This document shows, one piece after another, positions 45,905 to 56,976 of a stretch of 64,000 bases of DNA. Position numbers and translations under genes: made by a program. Under the pieces are notes generated by a model. It was not told the DNA's origin and did not search any database. It saw nothing but the letters and a program-made list of their open reading frames with translations. Every line of letters begins with the position of its first letter. Position 1 is the stretch's first letter. Origin of the DNA: Manduca sexta. Its lineage: Eukaryota; Arthropoda; Insecta; Lepidoptera; Sphingidae. The stretch is taken from NCBI RefSeq assembly GCF_014839805.1, contig NC_051141.1, positions 18,484,777 to 18,548,776 of the forward strand. Reading direction: 5' to 3'.

Positions 45905-47418
45905 AAGGCGTGTTGGGGTAAGATCGTAGGAGGTGTAACAACTCGAACAACTCGCAATCGTGTTATAATTTTTGTTTGTGGAGAACATTACTTGCGATCC
46001 CATCTTGTTTTCTACGTTCCACTAATTCGCATGAGTGGTTCCGTCAAGTAAATAATATTTACGGTGCTAACAAACAGAATACCGGTATTTCATCTTAACC
46101 TGGCAGACCCGGATTAACCCTATGCAAGAATTTGCCTAATTCTAATTGAGTATTTACTGTTTTCAAATAATTTTCGAGCTATATAGTATAATAAAGCAAA
46201 TAAATCTTGTGTATTGTTCCCCCTCGCACCGAAGGACGCTCTCAGCGTCAACGCCACACTGCTGTCCATCCCGGGGGTCAACCGAAAAATGTGCAAGAAA
46301 TGCACAAAAATGTACTAGGGCGGACAGCCCCCTGCTGCCCGCCGACGACCCCCTTCGTGGCCCCTATAAGTCGCCTCTTACGACAGGCAGGGGTTTACCG
46401 TGGTGGTATTCTCCAAACGCCCCCATTCCACAGGGCGGGAGACGCCGGTCAGTCGTCCACCCGGCGCCTCCTATGTCTCCTCTGACGGCGGGAGGGATCG
46501 GCCCTCTCCCGATCCCTCTCGGCGCTCTCCTTCTGCGAGATGACCGCCTCGCAGAGGTGGGCCACCGCACGCCAGGCCTCCTGGCTGCCGACCATGGAAG
46601 AGACCACAGCTGGCAGCGAGAGATCTCCTCCGATGACTGACACGAGAGCGCTGCGCTCATCGTCCCAGGCTGGGCAAGACTCCAACGTATGTCGGGCCGT
46701 ATCCCGCAGGCAGTTGTCACAATGGTGACACACGGCGCTAACCTCCGTCCCTGTCATCTGACACAGGTACTCACCGAAGCACCCATGCCTGGTGAGCACC
46801 TGTGTCAATCTAAATGTTGCCGCGCCGTGGCGCCTGTCCAGCCACTGTGCAAAGACAGGACGCACTGCCGCGATGGCCCGAAGCCCCGCTGACGGGGCCT
46901 CCAGCCTGAGACGCCACTCCTCTACGGCGGCTCGCCGTAAGGAGGCCCTCTTGGCCTCCACCTCCTTCAGGGCCGGACGCTGACCGCTCCTGGACGCCTC
47001 CTCCCTTCTATGAAATGCATTGGAGAGAGCTTTGGCGTCCAGATCCCAGGGCAGGAAAAGATCAGAATATGCTCTTTTTATGAATTTTTGGTCCCCGTAA
47101 TATATACTTACAGTTTTAGAGAGTAATTCGAACTATACCTGTGAAGGTCCTATCTTTATTGCACACATATCTAAAAGTAGACCTATTACCTTAGCCTTAT
47201 AAAATATTAACTGTTATATTTAAGGAATTAAAAAAATATAAGTACTTACTGAAGTACTTATACCATTTAGTATACTTACATAAGTGCTTACTTATTTAAT
47301 AACATGTAATCAAGTTAATGATTTATTATGATGACATCTATAGAACTCTTGTAAAAAGTAATTCGCGGATACTGTTGTGTATGCTGAAAAAGCGTCCGAT
47401 TTTACCCCAACGTACCCT
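45905..47418. mobile_element. Terminal-inverted-repeat element (family G, 1.5 kb) interrupted by an R1-clade fragment
   Basis: Left end AAGGCGTGTTGGGGTAAGATCG; right end on the opposite strand AGGGTACGTTGGGGTAAAATCG. Sixteen central positions (GTTGGGGTAA.ATCG) agree. The ends resemble those of 38463-38914 (GTGCGTTCGGGTAAGATCGG). Its own sequence (45930-46200 and 47080-47390) is AT-rich, while the insert at 46205-47075 is GC-rich. No transposase frame is seen, so it is non-autonomous. Confidence 0.6.
46205..47075 (-). pseudogene. R1-clade non-LTR retrotransposon, C-terminal and 3' UTR fragment
   Basis: On the minus strand an open frame of at least 170 codons (46961 to 46449) carries RRAAVEEWRLRLEAPSAGLR, RHGAATFRLTQVLTRHGCFG, and the zinc knuckle CHHCDNCLRDTARHTLESC (C-x2-C-x9-H-x4-C), then AWDDERSALVSVIGGDLS. 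This is the tail of R1/TRAS-type reverse transcriptase proteins, where the knuckle follows the polymerase. After the stop at 46449, a 3' UTR with CCCCTGCCTGTCGTAAGAGG, typical of the clade, runs to about 46210. The frame is intact where present, so the insertion is young, but it is severely 5' truncated: polymerase and endonuclease are absent. Confidence 0.8.
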
Positions 47419-47666
47419 ATAAATACATATGAAGGTATCAAATATGTATTCATATCAATATAATATTTCGATAAGTACCATTTGAAAGAGAATATTGCCA
47501 ACCTAAAAATATAGTACTTACTTACCTAAGTATATGTAATCTAATCTAAGTATCTTAATAAAACGACATTAGTTATAAATATCAATCAATGGGTACTTCT
47601 ATCGTCAATAACTTTATTATGTAGATATTACGATGGTATTAAAATTGGTGAGAATTAAAAGTGGTA

Positions 47667-47699
47667 GGAAATCTATTGATTATAAATCAATAGATTTCC
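47667..47699. repeat. Perfect 15-bp inverted repeat (33 bp hairpin)
   Basis: GGAAATCTATTGATT and AATCAATAGATTTCC are exact reverse complements around a 3-base ATA spacer. It lies 20 bp left of the hAT element. It could form a cruciform or an RNA hairpin. Confidence 0.9.
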
Positions 47700-47719
47700 A
47701 ACGAATAGAACATACGGCC

Positions 47720-50480
47720 TAGGGGTCGCAATACCGGACCATTTTTCAAAACCGGTATTTTCGGTATTGACCTAATATAAATTCCGGTATTCCGGTATTT
47801 CCGGTATTTGAAGAAATATTAGAAAAATAGGAAATATACATTTAAGTTAGTAATTAAATGTCAAATTTTAATGACAGCTTAGTGGTTAGTTAAAGGCTGA
47901 ATGAAAAGAGATTATTTTCGTAAGCCAATGTTCATGCCGTTCTGATTTCTGAGAGCTGGCTCAAACCTCACTTTCCTTCTACACTTTACCCCTTCCCTAG
48001 TTTCATTTTGATTAGAAATGATCGAGTTGACAGGAGTGGGGGCAGAGTCGTAATATATTTACGTAGCGACCTGAAATATAAAACTGTAATACCTTCCTCT
48101 GCTTCTTATTCTGCTTATGCGAAATTTCTGTTTCTTGAGGTTTGGGTAAAGAGAGTGAAAACCTTACTAGGTGTTATTTACTGTCCCCCATCTCTTGATT
48201 ACTTCTCCAGTCTGGAAACAGTTCTGGAATCTATAAGATCAGTATATGCTTATCACATCATCATGGGTGGATCATCATAGATCTTGTAAACTCCTTACTG
48301 TCCTTGATTCTGCTAAACTGCATGTCCTACCACTGCAAGCCACCCACCATAATACGGATAGTCATGACACTTGGCTTGACATTATCCTCACCTCTGCTCC
48401 TTCTTCTGTTTTCTCCCACGGTCAATTCCCCGCTCCTGCCTTTACTCACCATGATCTCATCTACATGTCTTACGCCCTAAAACCTCCCAAGTTCCCCTCT
48501 AAGATATTGCACTTGCGTAGTTTTGGTCGCATTGATGCGGATAAGCTGAAAGGAGATGCTGCTAACTTTAACTGGGATCATCTATTGGCAGCCACCTTTG
48601 TTGACGATAAAGTCGCAATTTTTAACCGTGCTGTCACTGCACTCTTTGATACCCATGCCCCTTTAAAGAAATTAAAATTAAAACGTGCTCCTGCACCATG
48701 GATTACACATGGAGTTAGAATGGCGATGAGACGTAGGGCTTCTCGCCGGTACAGATTGGATCGTTCGGAGGAGAACTGGTGCCTTTTTAAGGCTGCAAGG
48801 AATCGGTGTAACCAAATAGTACGTAATGCTAAACGCCGACATATTCTCAGTAATATTTCTTCTTACTCGCCAGCCAGTATCTGGAGATTCCTCGGAACTC
48901 TGGGTATTGGCAAAGTTAAAAACATAGATGTCCACGTTGCGACTATTGGTTTGGATGACATTAATCAACATTTCACATCTATTACCATAATTGATCACCA
49001 AACTAGGCGTCGTAACATGGATTTCTTAGCGGGTCTATCCAGGCCTAACATTAATACTTTTCATTTTTCTTCTGTTCCGTTGGGTGAAATTAGAAAAGTC
49101 ATACTGTCCATTAAATCCAATGCTACTGGCTGTGACAACATCAGCCGTCGCATGATAATCCCTATCCTGGACCAACTTCTACCAATCATGTCCCATATCA
49201 TTAACGCCTCCCTCAGCACTAGTATCTTTCCGTCTTTGTGGCGGGAAGCTATTGCTATCCCTCTTCCTAAAATCCCTAACCCATCACTTGCTAAGCATTT
49301 CCGTCCCATATCCATTCTCCTTTTCTCTTGAAAGTGCTCGAGGTCTATGCTCACAAGCAACTGTCTGAGCATGTGCACCGAAACAACCTACTGTGCCCAC
49401 TCCGGTCTGGCTTCAGGCCTGGCCATAGCACTATTATTGCACTCCTCAAAGTGACTGGCGATATCAGTGCGGGCATGGAGGATTCCAATGTCACTGTTTT
49501 GGCTTTGGTTGATTTTTCCAACGCCTTCAATACAGTCAGTCACGACATTCTTCTTGCAAACCTCTCCCACCTTATGATCTCGCCCACGGTACGGTTGGTG
49601 CACCTAGACGATTCTTCGTCTAGCTAGCGTGATATAGACTGTGGCGTCCCTCAAGGCGGCATAATCTCCCCATTATTGTTCTCTATCTTCATAAACCTCT
49701 TAACACAAAATCTTCAATGTGCGTACCATCTGTATGCTGATGACTTGCAAATTTATTCTCAGGAGCAAGTCGATTGTGTGTCCACAGGTGTAGATAGGGT
49801 AAATAAGGACAATTTCGGCCTTTCGGTAAACCCTGCGAAATTGCCATGAAATACCAGGCCATTGTTGTAGGCAGCTCAAGGCTTTTAAACAGGTTGTATT
49901 TTACATCTATTCCCCCTGTTATGTTTCTCAGCTTTGTTTATCTGACAGCTTGCTCTTTGTTCAGCTTTGATAATCTGACAGACAACTAGAATTCAAGTTG
50001 TATCACAATATTAGCCAATCCCAACGGCCCTACGTCTACGCACTGCGAAGGCTGCCATGTCGTCAGCACTAAGAAACAGACTTGTTATCACAGCAATGCT
50101 CCGTCCTTAGATAAATAACGTCTATGAATAATGAGGATAGACTTTAAAGAACAAAAAATATTTCTTATAACAATTAACAGTTAACACCGCTATGCTTAGG
50201 ACAAAACAAAAGTAGCAATATAGCCATAAGCCATGTATTTTGCTCGCACTTTATAGAATATACGCCTATACGAATGAATGAAATTGCAAGCAGTTTAAAT
50301 TTTTGCGATTTAAAACTCGAAAAATTAATAATTATACACACATTTTGTACTGAATCTTATTTTTATAAAATACCGAAAATCCCGGTATTTGTAAAATCAA
50401 TACCGGTATTTTGAAGTTTTTAATTTGGTCCGGTATTCCGGTATTTTCGAAATCCGGGATACCGGTTTGCGACCCCTAAA
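47720..50480. mobile_element. Non-autonomous hAT-like element split by a LINE
   Basis: Left end TAGGGGTCGCAATACCGG; right end on the other strand TTTAGGGGTCGCAAACCGG. The (C/T)A.GGGTCG start is hAT-like. Flanks ATACGGCC (47712-47719) and TTACGGCC (50481-50488) are a probable 8-bp target duplication with one mismatch. Both ends carry many CCGGTATT words, at least four on the left and several on the right, typical of subterminal transposase sites. The middle (about 47925-50100) is a later LINE. No hAT transposase is visible. Confidence 0.7.
47925..50080 (+). pseudogene. Non-LTR retrotransposon (CR1/Jockey-type), 5'-truncated and frameshifted
   Basis: Endonuclease part: LISESWLKPHFPS near 47950, then DRSGGRVVIYLRSDLKY and LLGVIYCPPS (48030-48190). 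A frameshift with loss of sequence follows near 48270. The frame 48246-49331 covers the rest of the endonuclease (SHDTWLDIIL), the linker and the start of the polymerase (SNATGCDNISRRMI, LPKIPNP, HFRPISIL). After a further shift, 49328-49627 has GFRPGHSTIIALLKVTGDIS and LALVDFSNAFNTVSHD (catalytic motif A). A stop at 49625 precedes DCGVPQGGIISPLLFS and YADDLQIY (catalytic YADD box, 49733-49756). Internal deletions shorten the regions after motifs A and C. The order endonuclease then polymerase is that of Jockey-superfamily LINEs; the clade is inferred. Inactive, and it sits inside the hAT element. Confidence 0.85.
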
Positions 50481-50488
50481 TTACGGCC

Positions 50489-51719
50489 GCTAACCGTACT
50501 TCCGAATATTCTAGAGCCTTCCTCACCGAATAGTCGAATATTACAAAAAACGTATTCAGTCGAACGGTGACGGAAAATATATCTATCAACGTGTTTTGTT
50601 CGTTTCTTCAAACTATACTTTATTACGTATATATATACTCACTCCCTCTCCTATGCCGAAAGAAAATAAACTACCGCCTAAAATGCAGAAAAAAATGTCT
50701 GTAATCTATCATAATATGTAAACTTACTTACTTTTAATTACGATATATATCAAGTGTATATTACTTATTTGCAGTTTTATAATATGGATCTATTGATTAT
50801 TTTTGATCATTATAAGGAAAATATGATATTACTTTTTCATGGTTTCCGCGACTTCTGTTTGAGGCCAGTGTAGTATTCTTATTTTAAATCCCAAATTATC
50901 GAAATTCGAAATACCTCACTAGGCCACGCTATGATTGAAGCACAGATAAGTAATCAGTGCTGCCAATTTAGTGGAGTTTCCTCTACACTAAGTGTATCCA
51001 AACCGCTCTTTCAACGGTAAAATATTATTGTATTTAGTAGCTAGTAGATTTTCCTTATAGTGAATTAATTTATAACGATTAATATTAGGGAAGACTTTTA
51101 TCTAAATCATATGTGTTGTGCTACATGATATAACTTTTTATTATAAGTACTAAACAAAAGTAGCCGAAAAAATTACACTATGCGCCCCTAGTTTTGATAT
51201 ATTTTTTGGCTCATTTGCAATAGTTTGCACTGTGGTTTGCAGTTATTTGATAAGGATACGGTGCTATAAAATTGGAAACACAGTGAGTAAGGAGATAACA
51301 AATCAGTGTTTAAACTTTGAGGAATTTATCAAATTTTGGGGCTGATGTAGCAAAATTTTTCATATGTCAATAGATTTTTTTGCCATATTAGGGGAGTTAC
51401 GGAAATGTAAGGTAAATTATAGGGTTACATTATTAAAATACATTAAAAGCTCTTGTTTTTATAATGTTCACTGACATAGGAATTTTAAAAGATCCTGAGT
51501 GATTTTTGGGCCAATATCTGTGGGAAAATTGAAATCTTAATTGGAAACACTGTAATTCATTTTTAATGGCGTACTTTGCATCGTTTTCTATCTACGAGTT
51601 GAGTCCGTCATTTTGCGTTTACGTAAAGAATTACTTCTTATTTATATTAATTGTATCTCTACCTGAGAGATTAACCACGATTTCTCCTTACCACTTGTTT
51701 TGTAATATTTTTGTGTTAT
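50489..51719. other. AT-rich stretch without a recognised gene
   Basis: No repeat end, splice-flanked frame or motif stands out. It is the upstream flank of the candidate first exon at 51788. Confidence 0.4.
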
Positions 51720-51787
51720 AATTAAGATTTTTTTAGTGACGTTAGGCGCGACAGCCCGGGAGGCGCGAGTAAGGGCGCGCAGCAACA
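51720..51787 (+). promoter_or_regulatory. CpG-rich promoter/5' UTR candidate
   Basis: GACGTTAGGCGCGACAGCCC then GGGAGGCGCGAGTAAGGGCGCGC is a sharp GC peak in AT-rich DNA, directly before an ATG in acceptable context (GCAACAATGA). No TATA box is apparent. Confidence 0.45.
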
Positions 51788-51807
51788 ATGAAGACCAAAT
51801 TCAAAGG
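51788..51807 (+). CDS. Probable first coding exon (MKTKFKG...)
   Basis: ATGAAGACCAAATTCAAAGG is followed directly by GTAAGTG, a near-perfect splice donor, giving M-K-T-K-F-K-G with a phase-2 split. The GC-rich leader, start-codon context and donor together argue for a real gene start. I tested the nearer pyrimidine-tract acceptors to the right (around 53174, 53351, 53502, 57095 and 60974) and each led quickly to a stop in the needed phase, so the second exon is either further right than the window or was missed. The seven residues are too few to name the protein. Confidence 0.45.
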
Positions 51808-54117
51808 GTAAGTGTATTTTATTGTTTTTATTAAATATTGCAGTAGATTTCCATATTTAATAATCGTGTATGTCATCAACGGTTGTCTGCAATAGGTTGA
51901 AATATACATACTGCCTTGAATCCGACAAAGATTCTATGGCCGGCACTCTGTAAAAATAATCTATATTTTATACATGTTTTGCGCTACGAATTTACTGGGA
52001 AATCAGATTTATGACTACAGTACAGGAGATATTACTTGCGTGTACGTATCGATATAATCGAATTAGTAGTTACCATCCTTTATGGAATAGTAATTGGAAT
52101 ATTGAATTCAGTCTATATTGCACATGCGCAGTGCCGTATTTATATTTTTTATGAGTGTAAGTCACTTTATTTCCGCCGCCTCATGTGGGTAGGTTTATGT
52201 ATGTATGAAGTTTCTAAAATACTTAATAATTTTCCATTTATTTGTATTATGGAAGGCACTAAAGTTAAATAAAGAATGATTAATTAAATCCAATGAGCGT
52301 CTTCTGAAATCTGCCGCCCCTAAGAGGCTGCCGCCAAATGCAGGACTGCACATGCGGATTACCCGCTGTAACCACCTTGCGGCTCATAATGATGCACAAA
52401 ATATTTTAGTTGTATGTGTAGCTATGTAGGTTTGGATACAGAAGGTGGTAAATACATAGACAGGTGTGCAAATCTAACAACTAACTTGAGTCTGGTGTAT
52501 TCCATCTTTAATGTACTCTGCTACTTTATTTTATATATAAACATAGTTGAGCTGGTATACTTAATGTTTTTTTTATAATCAGAAAATGCTGGTAAATATT
52601 GTAACTTTGACTTTTGCATAACCCACACCTGAGTTCGCCCCGTGACCATGAAGGCTTGTAGTTTCCAACACATCAGGACAAAATATAATACTAAAAAGTT
52701 TAATGAAATCAGTAAACTAAGGCAATTCTTCCCTTCAGTTCATACTATTTTAATTCCACCTGCCTTTAAACGGTTCACTTGTTCACGGTGCAAATTACCT
52801 AAACACAGATTTACTTGGGTTTTACAACTAGCCCCCAGGCTTGTTTGTTTGCTTTGGAGGATCTAGTCTAAATATTATACTCTTAGTGGTGCTAAGACCT
52901 TCTTGCATCAATCAAAACAAGGTTAATAACATATTAAACCATTACCAGACTGTAACATAGAAATTAGTGCTGTTACTGAATCCCGTTGGTTCAAAATGGT
53001 CTAACATGTGAGTGAAAATTGGTTTTTGGTGAAGGTAGGTATTGGAAGAAATTTTACTGTTAATTATAATTGTCTATGTGGCCTTCTGAGTGGTATTTTA
53101 AAACAAAAGGCTACTTAACTTTATTTTTTTAAGCTCCCTATATGCCATGCACGCATCCTTCTATCTAATCTCCATTTCAGGCATAACATGTATTCATGAG
53201 TTGATATTGTTGTTTATAATGCTGTGTATTATTAATAAGTTGGTTTATGCCATCATGGAATATAACTAAATAATGTGTTTATATGGAAAAAATCTATGAC
53301 TAATAATTTTTGACCATGTTCGACTTTTATTTTAAAATCTTGGAATGCCAAAATAAATTACTTATTTCAGTTCAGTTTGAATTCCAATAACAAGAATAAT
53401 TTTAGAGACATGTAATAATTTGGCGTTTTATTTATTTCGCGCCAAAACATGGCGGCGCAATCGGCGCGCTCCGAAGTTATATTCGGAGATGCATTTCTTT
53501 CAGCCAGTATTGAATACACGCATTTTGTCACCCAACTAATATCACTAAAGGGATTTGCTTTTTTTTAATATGTAAGTTGATTATACTGAATATGGTCCCA
53601 ATAAGTCTGTTTTGATTGTCTATGAAAGGTCATACAAAATGAACGAACTGTGCTGATTTGTGACTATATATTTTGATGCATTTGTTTTTATTATAATGAT
53701 GCTCATGTAGCATCCTAAGCTTATAAATTAGAATAATGTTACCCCTTTTTTGAATTCTTAACTTAATGATTCCTGATCCCAATAAATTTCACATGTAATA
53801 ATTGTATTTGGTATAATTGACATAGCAAAATAAAATATCTGAATTTATTTTGAATATTTCTGGAAGCAGTTATCATCAGAGAAGAACAAGCAAGAACATC
53901 TGGTGTTGCTCTTTTCAAAATCAATTCAAGGTTATAAATGCACTCTGCATGAAACAGAAAATAAATTACTATTAGTTTTTTTTAATTTTGTTTAGAGCAC
54001 TCTTTTTGTACTCGCATAATAGGTTATTAATTTTTAATTCCCATATAAGTGCACAAACATCTCAGGAATCATGAAATGATTTCATAATTTTTATTCCAAA
54101 ATATATCTTCACTACAC
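51808..54117. other. AT-rich stretch; possible intron of the gene starting at 51788
   Basis: It contains a short repeat at 52594-52660 (GGTAAATATTGTAACTTTGA then CCCGTGACCATGAAGG), shared with 30408-30470, and the E2F-like island at 53430-53500. Frames such as 52642-52866 are unsupported by motifs or splice sites. Confidence 0.4.
53430..53500 (+). promoter_or_regulatory. E2F-like site and GC-rich ATG island
   Basis: TTTCGCGCCAAAAC at 53437-53450 fits the E2F consensus TTTSGCGC with a palindromic GCGC core. It is followed at once by ATGGCGGCGCAATCGGCGCG, a short open frame (MAAQSARSEVIFGDAF) with no donor of good quality. It could be an alternative promoter or a regulatory element. The evidence is sequence motif only. 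Confidence 0.3.
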
Positions 54118-54222
54118 ACACTCGTCTGCCAATTTGCACTAGGCCAGTGTGGGGGACTAATCCCTCTCAGTAGTAGAGGAGGCCTGTGCCTGAGGACAGC
54201 ATAATACAGGGCTCATAAAATT
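54118..54222 (+). repeat. SINE family C, 3' fragment
   Basis: CTAGGCCAGTGTGGGGGACT then AATCCCTCTCAGTAGTAGAG and ATAATACAGGGCTCATAAAA match the last 100 bp of family C (11780-11870). The tRNA-like head is missing. Confidence 0.7.
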
Positions 54223-55859
54223 ACACTTAATACTTAGTTATAGTAATGGAAATGGACAGAACAGTCCACACAAACATCACGGGTTCACAAGTATCATGCA
54301 TGTTCAGTCATCGGCCTTCTCAACCATGTTGCAGGGAAGTGTCTAACTTGGCACAATGCACACTGCGGGATGTCCCCTTAGAAAATGCGAGGCATGTCTA
54401 CCTCTCTTATATATCTTATGATTTCTCAAGAACTTAATAACTAATATAAACTAGTAGACATAAAAACACTTGGTGTGACTACAAAAAAAATACGATATTA
54501 TGTATATTTCATGGGAGTTTTATGTTAAATTAAAGTACAATAATTAAACATTTATGGAATTAAACAAGTAAAACACAACACAACATAGTCTGAGATATCT
54601 TAACACTGAAATAATTTAAAATACACATGTTTTGATTACATTGTTGTGTTAAAAATATAACACCTAAAGAGCATTTTGCCCCCTTACCAAAATACATTTT
54701 TGCTTTCGTATTAGATCTGTAATTCTGCTACTTGTCCAACCGTTTCTATGGAGATATCCCAAAGTGTAACGACTACATGTACAGATAGTTTAGTAGTATG
54801 TCATAAACAAGCCGCTTACTAATTAAAAATAAAAGAACATTTACTGAAATTAATAACATGCTTACAAATCACAGGAAAATAGTTAATAATCTCAGGCCAT
54901 TTTATCCACTCTATATCTTGTAAGTAAGCTTTATTTGCTTGGCATTCACCCATGTTTAATCTTAGAGGGAACTTTCATCTTTTTTATAAAAGTATACACA
55001 TAAACCATTAACACATTTGCTCATTTTTTGGAGCCTGGTTTTGTGATTGTCTTGATCATTTTAGTTTCTAGTAATTACTATGAAGTCAGTATAGTGAAAA
55101 ATTGAAATTTGTGTACAAAATTGATTAATTTTTATTTAAAAGATTAAAATTGCCAAAGCTTTAGTTGGCCTAGGGCAGTAAAATTAAGTATTTCTGTTAG
55201 GTAAGTACCCCTATTTAGCTTTCTTTTCCTATCAATTTTGGGACTCACTGTGTATTGTGTCAAAGTTATATAGAATTTTGTCTTGTTTCTTCTGATGGAT
55301 AATACAACTGATTATTATAACAAAACAGTAAACACTGAAAGCATTAAAGACATATACAATGTTAAATCAGGTGGATAATATTAATATGCAATGAATTATT
55401 TCAATCCAAAGTATGTGTGTTAGTATAAAGTTTTATTATAACATATTTATGATCTTTGCACATTGCAATGAAATTTGAAGACTGTGTTCTCAGCAATAAT
55501 AGTTATGATAATCGCATTTCTACACACACGTTTACCAAAACAACAAAAAAATCAAACTTCATTAAAAAACTATTAAAAACACACTTCATGCATGCAAGGG
55601 GTAATAAATTATAACTACTCGACTTATGGGTAGTTGAAATAGGTAGTAGAGTTATAATTAGTAATGTTATGTAATTAATAAAATTAATGCTTAAAAATTA
55701 TTGTCTATAAGTTAAAGATAAAAAAAATAACATTAAATTAAAGTTAGAAATATAACTGTTAGGGAATTATTGGGGGAACAAAAGGGTGAACATATTTCAT
55801 GTTTTTTTTATTACATTGGTTTTTTACAGTTAACCGACAACCATAAGATGACTTCATTA
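54223..55859. other. AT-rich stretch without a recognised gene
   Basis: It has long A/T runs, no GC-rich frame, no SINE head and no transposon ends that I can identify. Short frames such as 54246-54437 lack support. Confidence 0.4.
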
Positions 55860-56296
55860 TCTATAATATAAAAATGAATCACTAAATGTGTTGGTAAGCG
55901 CATAACTCAAGAACGCCTGGACCAATTTGGCCAATTCTTTTTTTTAATATTCGTCGAAGCTCAAGGATGGTTTTTACGGCGAGAAAATATCAAATAATTC
56001 CCGGAAAAACCCTAAAAACAGTCTTTTTCTCTATCCCATACAAACGTTTTCTAAGTAATACGTAGAGTCAATTTGAGCTTTATTGCTATTGTATAAAGTT
56101 CACTGTTGTCTAAGCAATGTAGGTGTGTTCCTAACATCAAAGCAGTGTGCGTTGGAGCACAGAATATAATAATGTAATGGCGCGTTCTGAAACTCAACAA
56201 AAGTGATATCGCATTGTGACTAATAAAATAGATAGGAACAAAAAACTGTCATATTACAAATCTTTTTGACAGGACGAAGTCTGTTGGGTCCGCTAG
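55860..56296 (+). mobile_element. Helitron with complete ends (437 bp), left part of a composite
   Basis: Opens TCTATAATATAAAAATGAAT after A, and closes GAAGTCTGTTGGGTCCGCTAG. Its last 75 bp (56222-56296) recur at 56977-57051 with two mismatches. The base after CTAG is G, and helicase coding text begins at once, so this 3' end is joined to a larger Helitron piece. Confidence 0.75.
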
Positions 56297-56820
56297 GATA
56301 TATGTATAAATCAGTTGATTCGGCTACTAACCAAGATGATGTAGTCAACTATCCACCGGAATTTTTAAACTCGCTGGATTTGCCAGGATTGCCACCTCAC
56401 AATCTTCAGTTAAAGGTTGTATCGGTAGTTATAAGGTTGCGAAATGTCAACCAACGGCGTCTTTGCAACGGCACACGGTTAGCGATAAAAAAATTACTAA
56501 ACAACGTGATAGAAGCAACTATACTGAAAGGAAAGTATAAAGGAGAAGTTGTTCTCATACCGCGCATCCCAATGATTCCGACTGATGTGCCATTTGAATT
56601 TAAAAGACTACAGTTTCCAGTGCGGCTTGCTTTTGCTATGACCATAAACAAGTCCCAGGGGCAATCATTAAGTGTTTGTGGTATTAATCTGGAAAACCCA
56701 TGTTTCTCCCATGGTCAATTGTATGTTGCCTGTTCCCGTGTTGGAAAACCATCAGATTTATTTGTCTATGCGCCAGGGAATCAAATAAAAAATATTGTAT
56801 ATCATAAAGCACTACAATGA
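56297..56820 (+). pseudogene. Helitron helicase, C-terminal fragment
   Basis: The open frame reads YMYKSVDSATNQDDVVNYPP, EFLNSLDLPGLPPHNL, RRLCNGTRLAIKK, then LAFAMTINKSQGQSLSVCGI and HGQLYVACSRV to a stop at 56820. T.NKSQGQ and YVA(C/L)SRV are motifs V and VI of PIF1-type superfamily 1 helicases, and the PPHNL..K.G..I.LLRN..Q..LCNGTRL block is specific to Helitron Rep-helicases. The N-terminal zinc finger, Rep nuclease and helicase motifs I-IV are absent (full proteins exceed 1,300 residues). The frame itself is intact over 175 codons, so decay is recent. An open reading start at 56266 lies in the preceding Helitron terminus and is not native. Confidence 0.85.
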
Positions 56821-56976
56821 AAATAAAACTGATTTTTGTTAATAATTATGATGATTACCAATAAAGCGATTACTTACTTTTAAATGCTTATATCTGTTTT
56901 ATTTAATAATTATTTTTTATTCACAACGCCCTATCACCAGGGTGAAGGTTCTGTTCAGGAGAATTTTTGCCCCGAC

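Noticed and set aside
45525..45950. 141-codon minus-strand frame rich in Phe, Tyr and Leu
   Set aside because: Looks membrane-like only because the DNA is AT-rich; it crosses the left end of a TIR element.
46146..46640. 164-codon plus-strand frame in GC-rich DNA
   Set aside because: Antisense shadow of the R1-clade C-terminal frame with its zinc knuckle on the minus strand.
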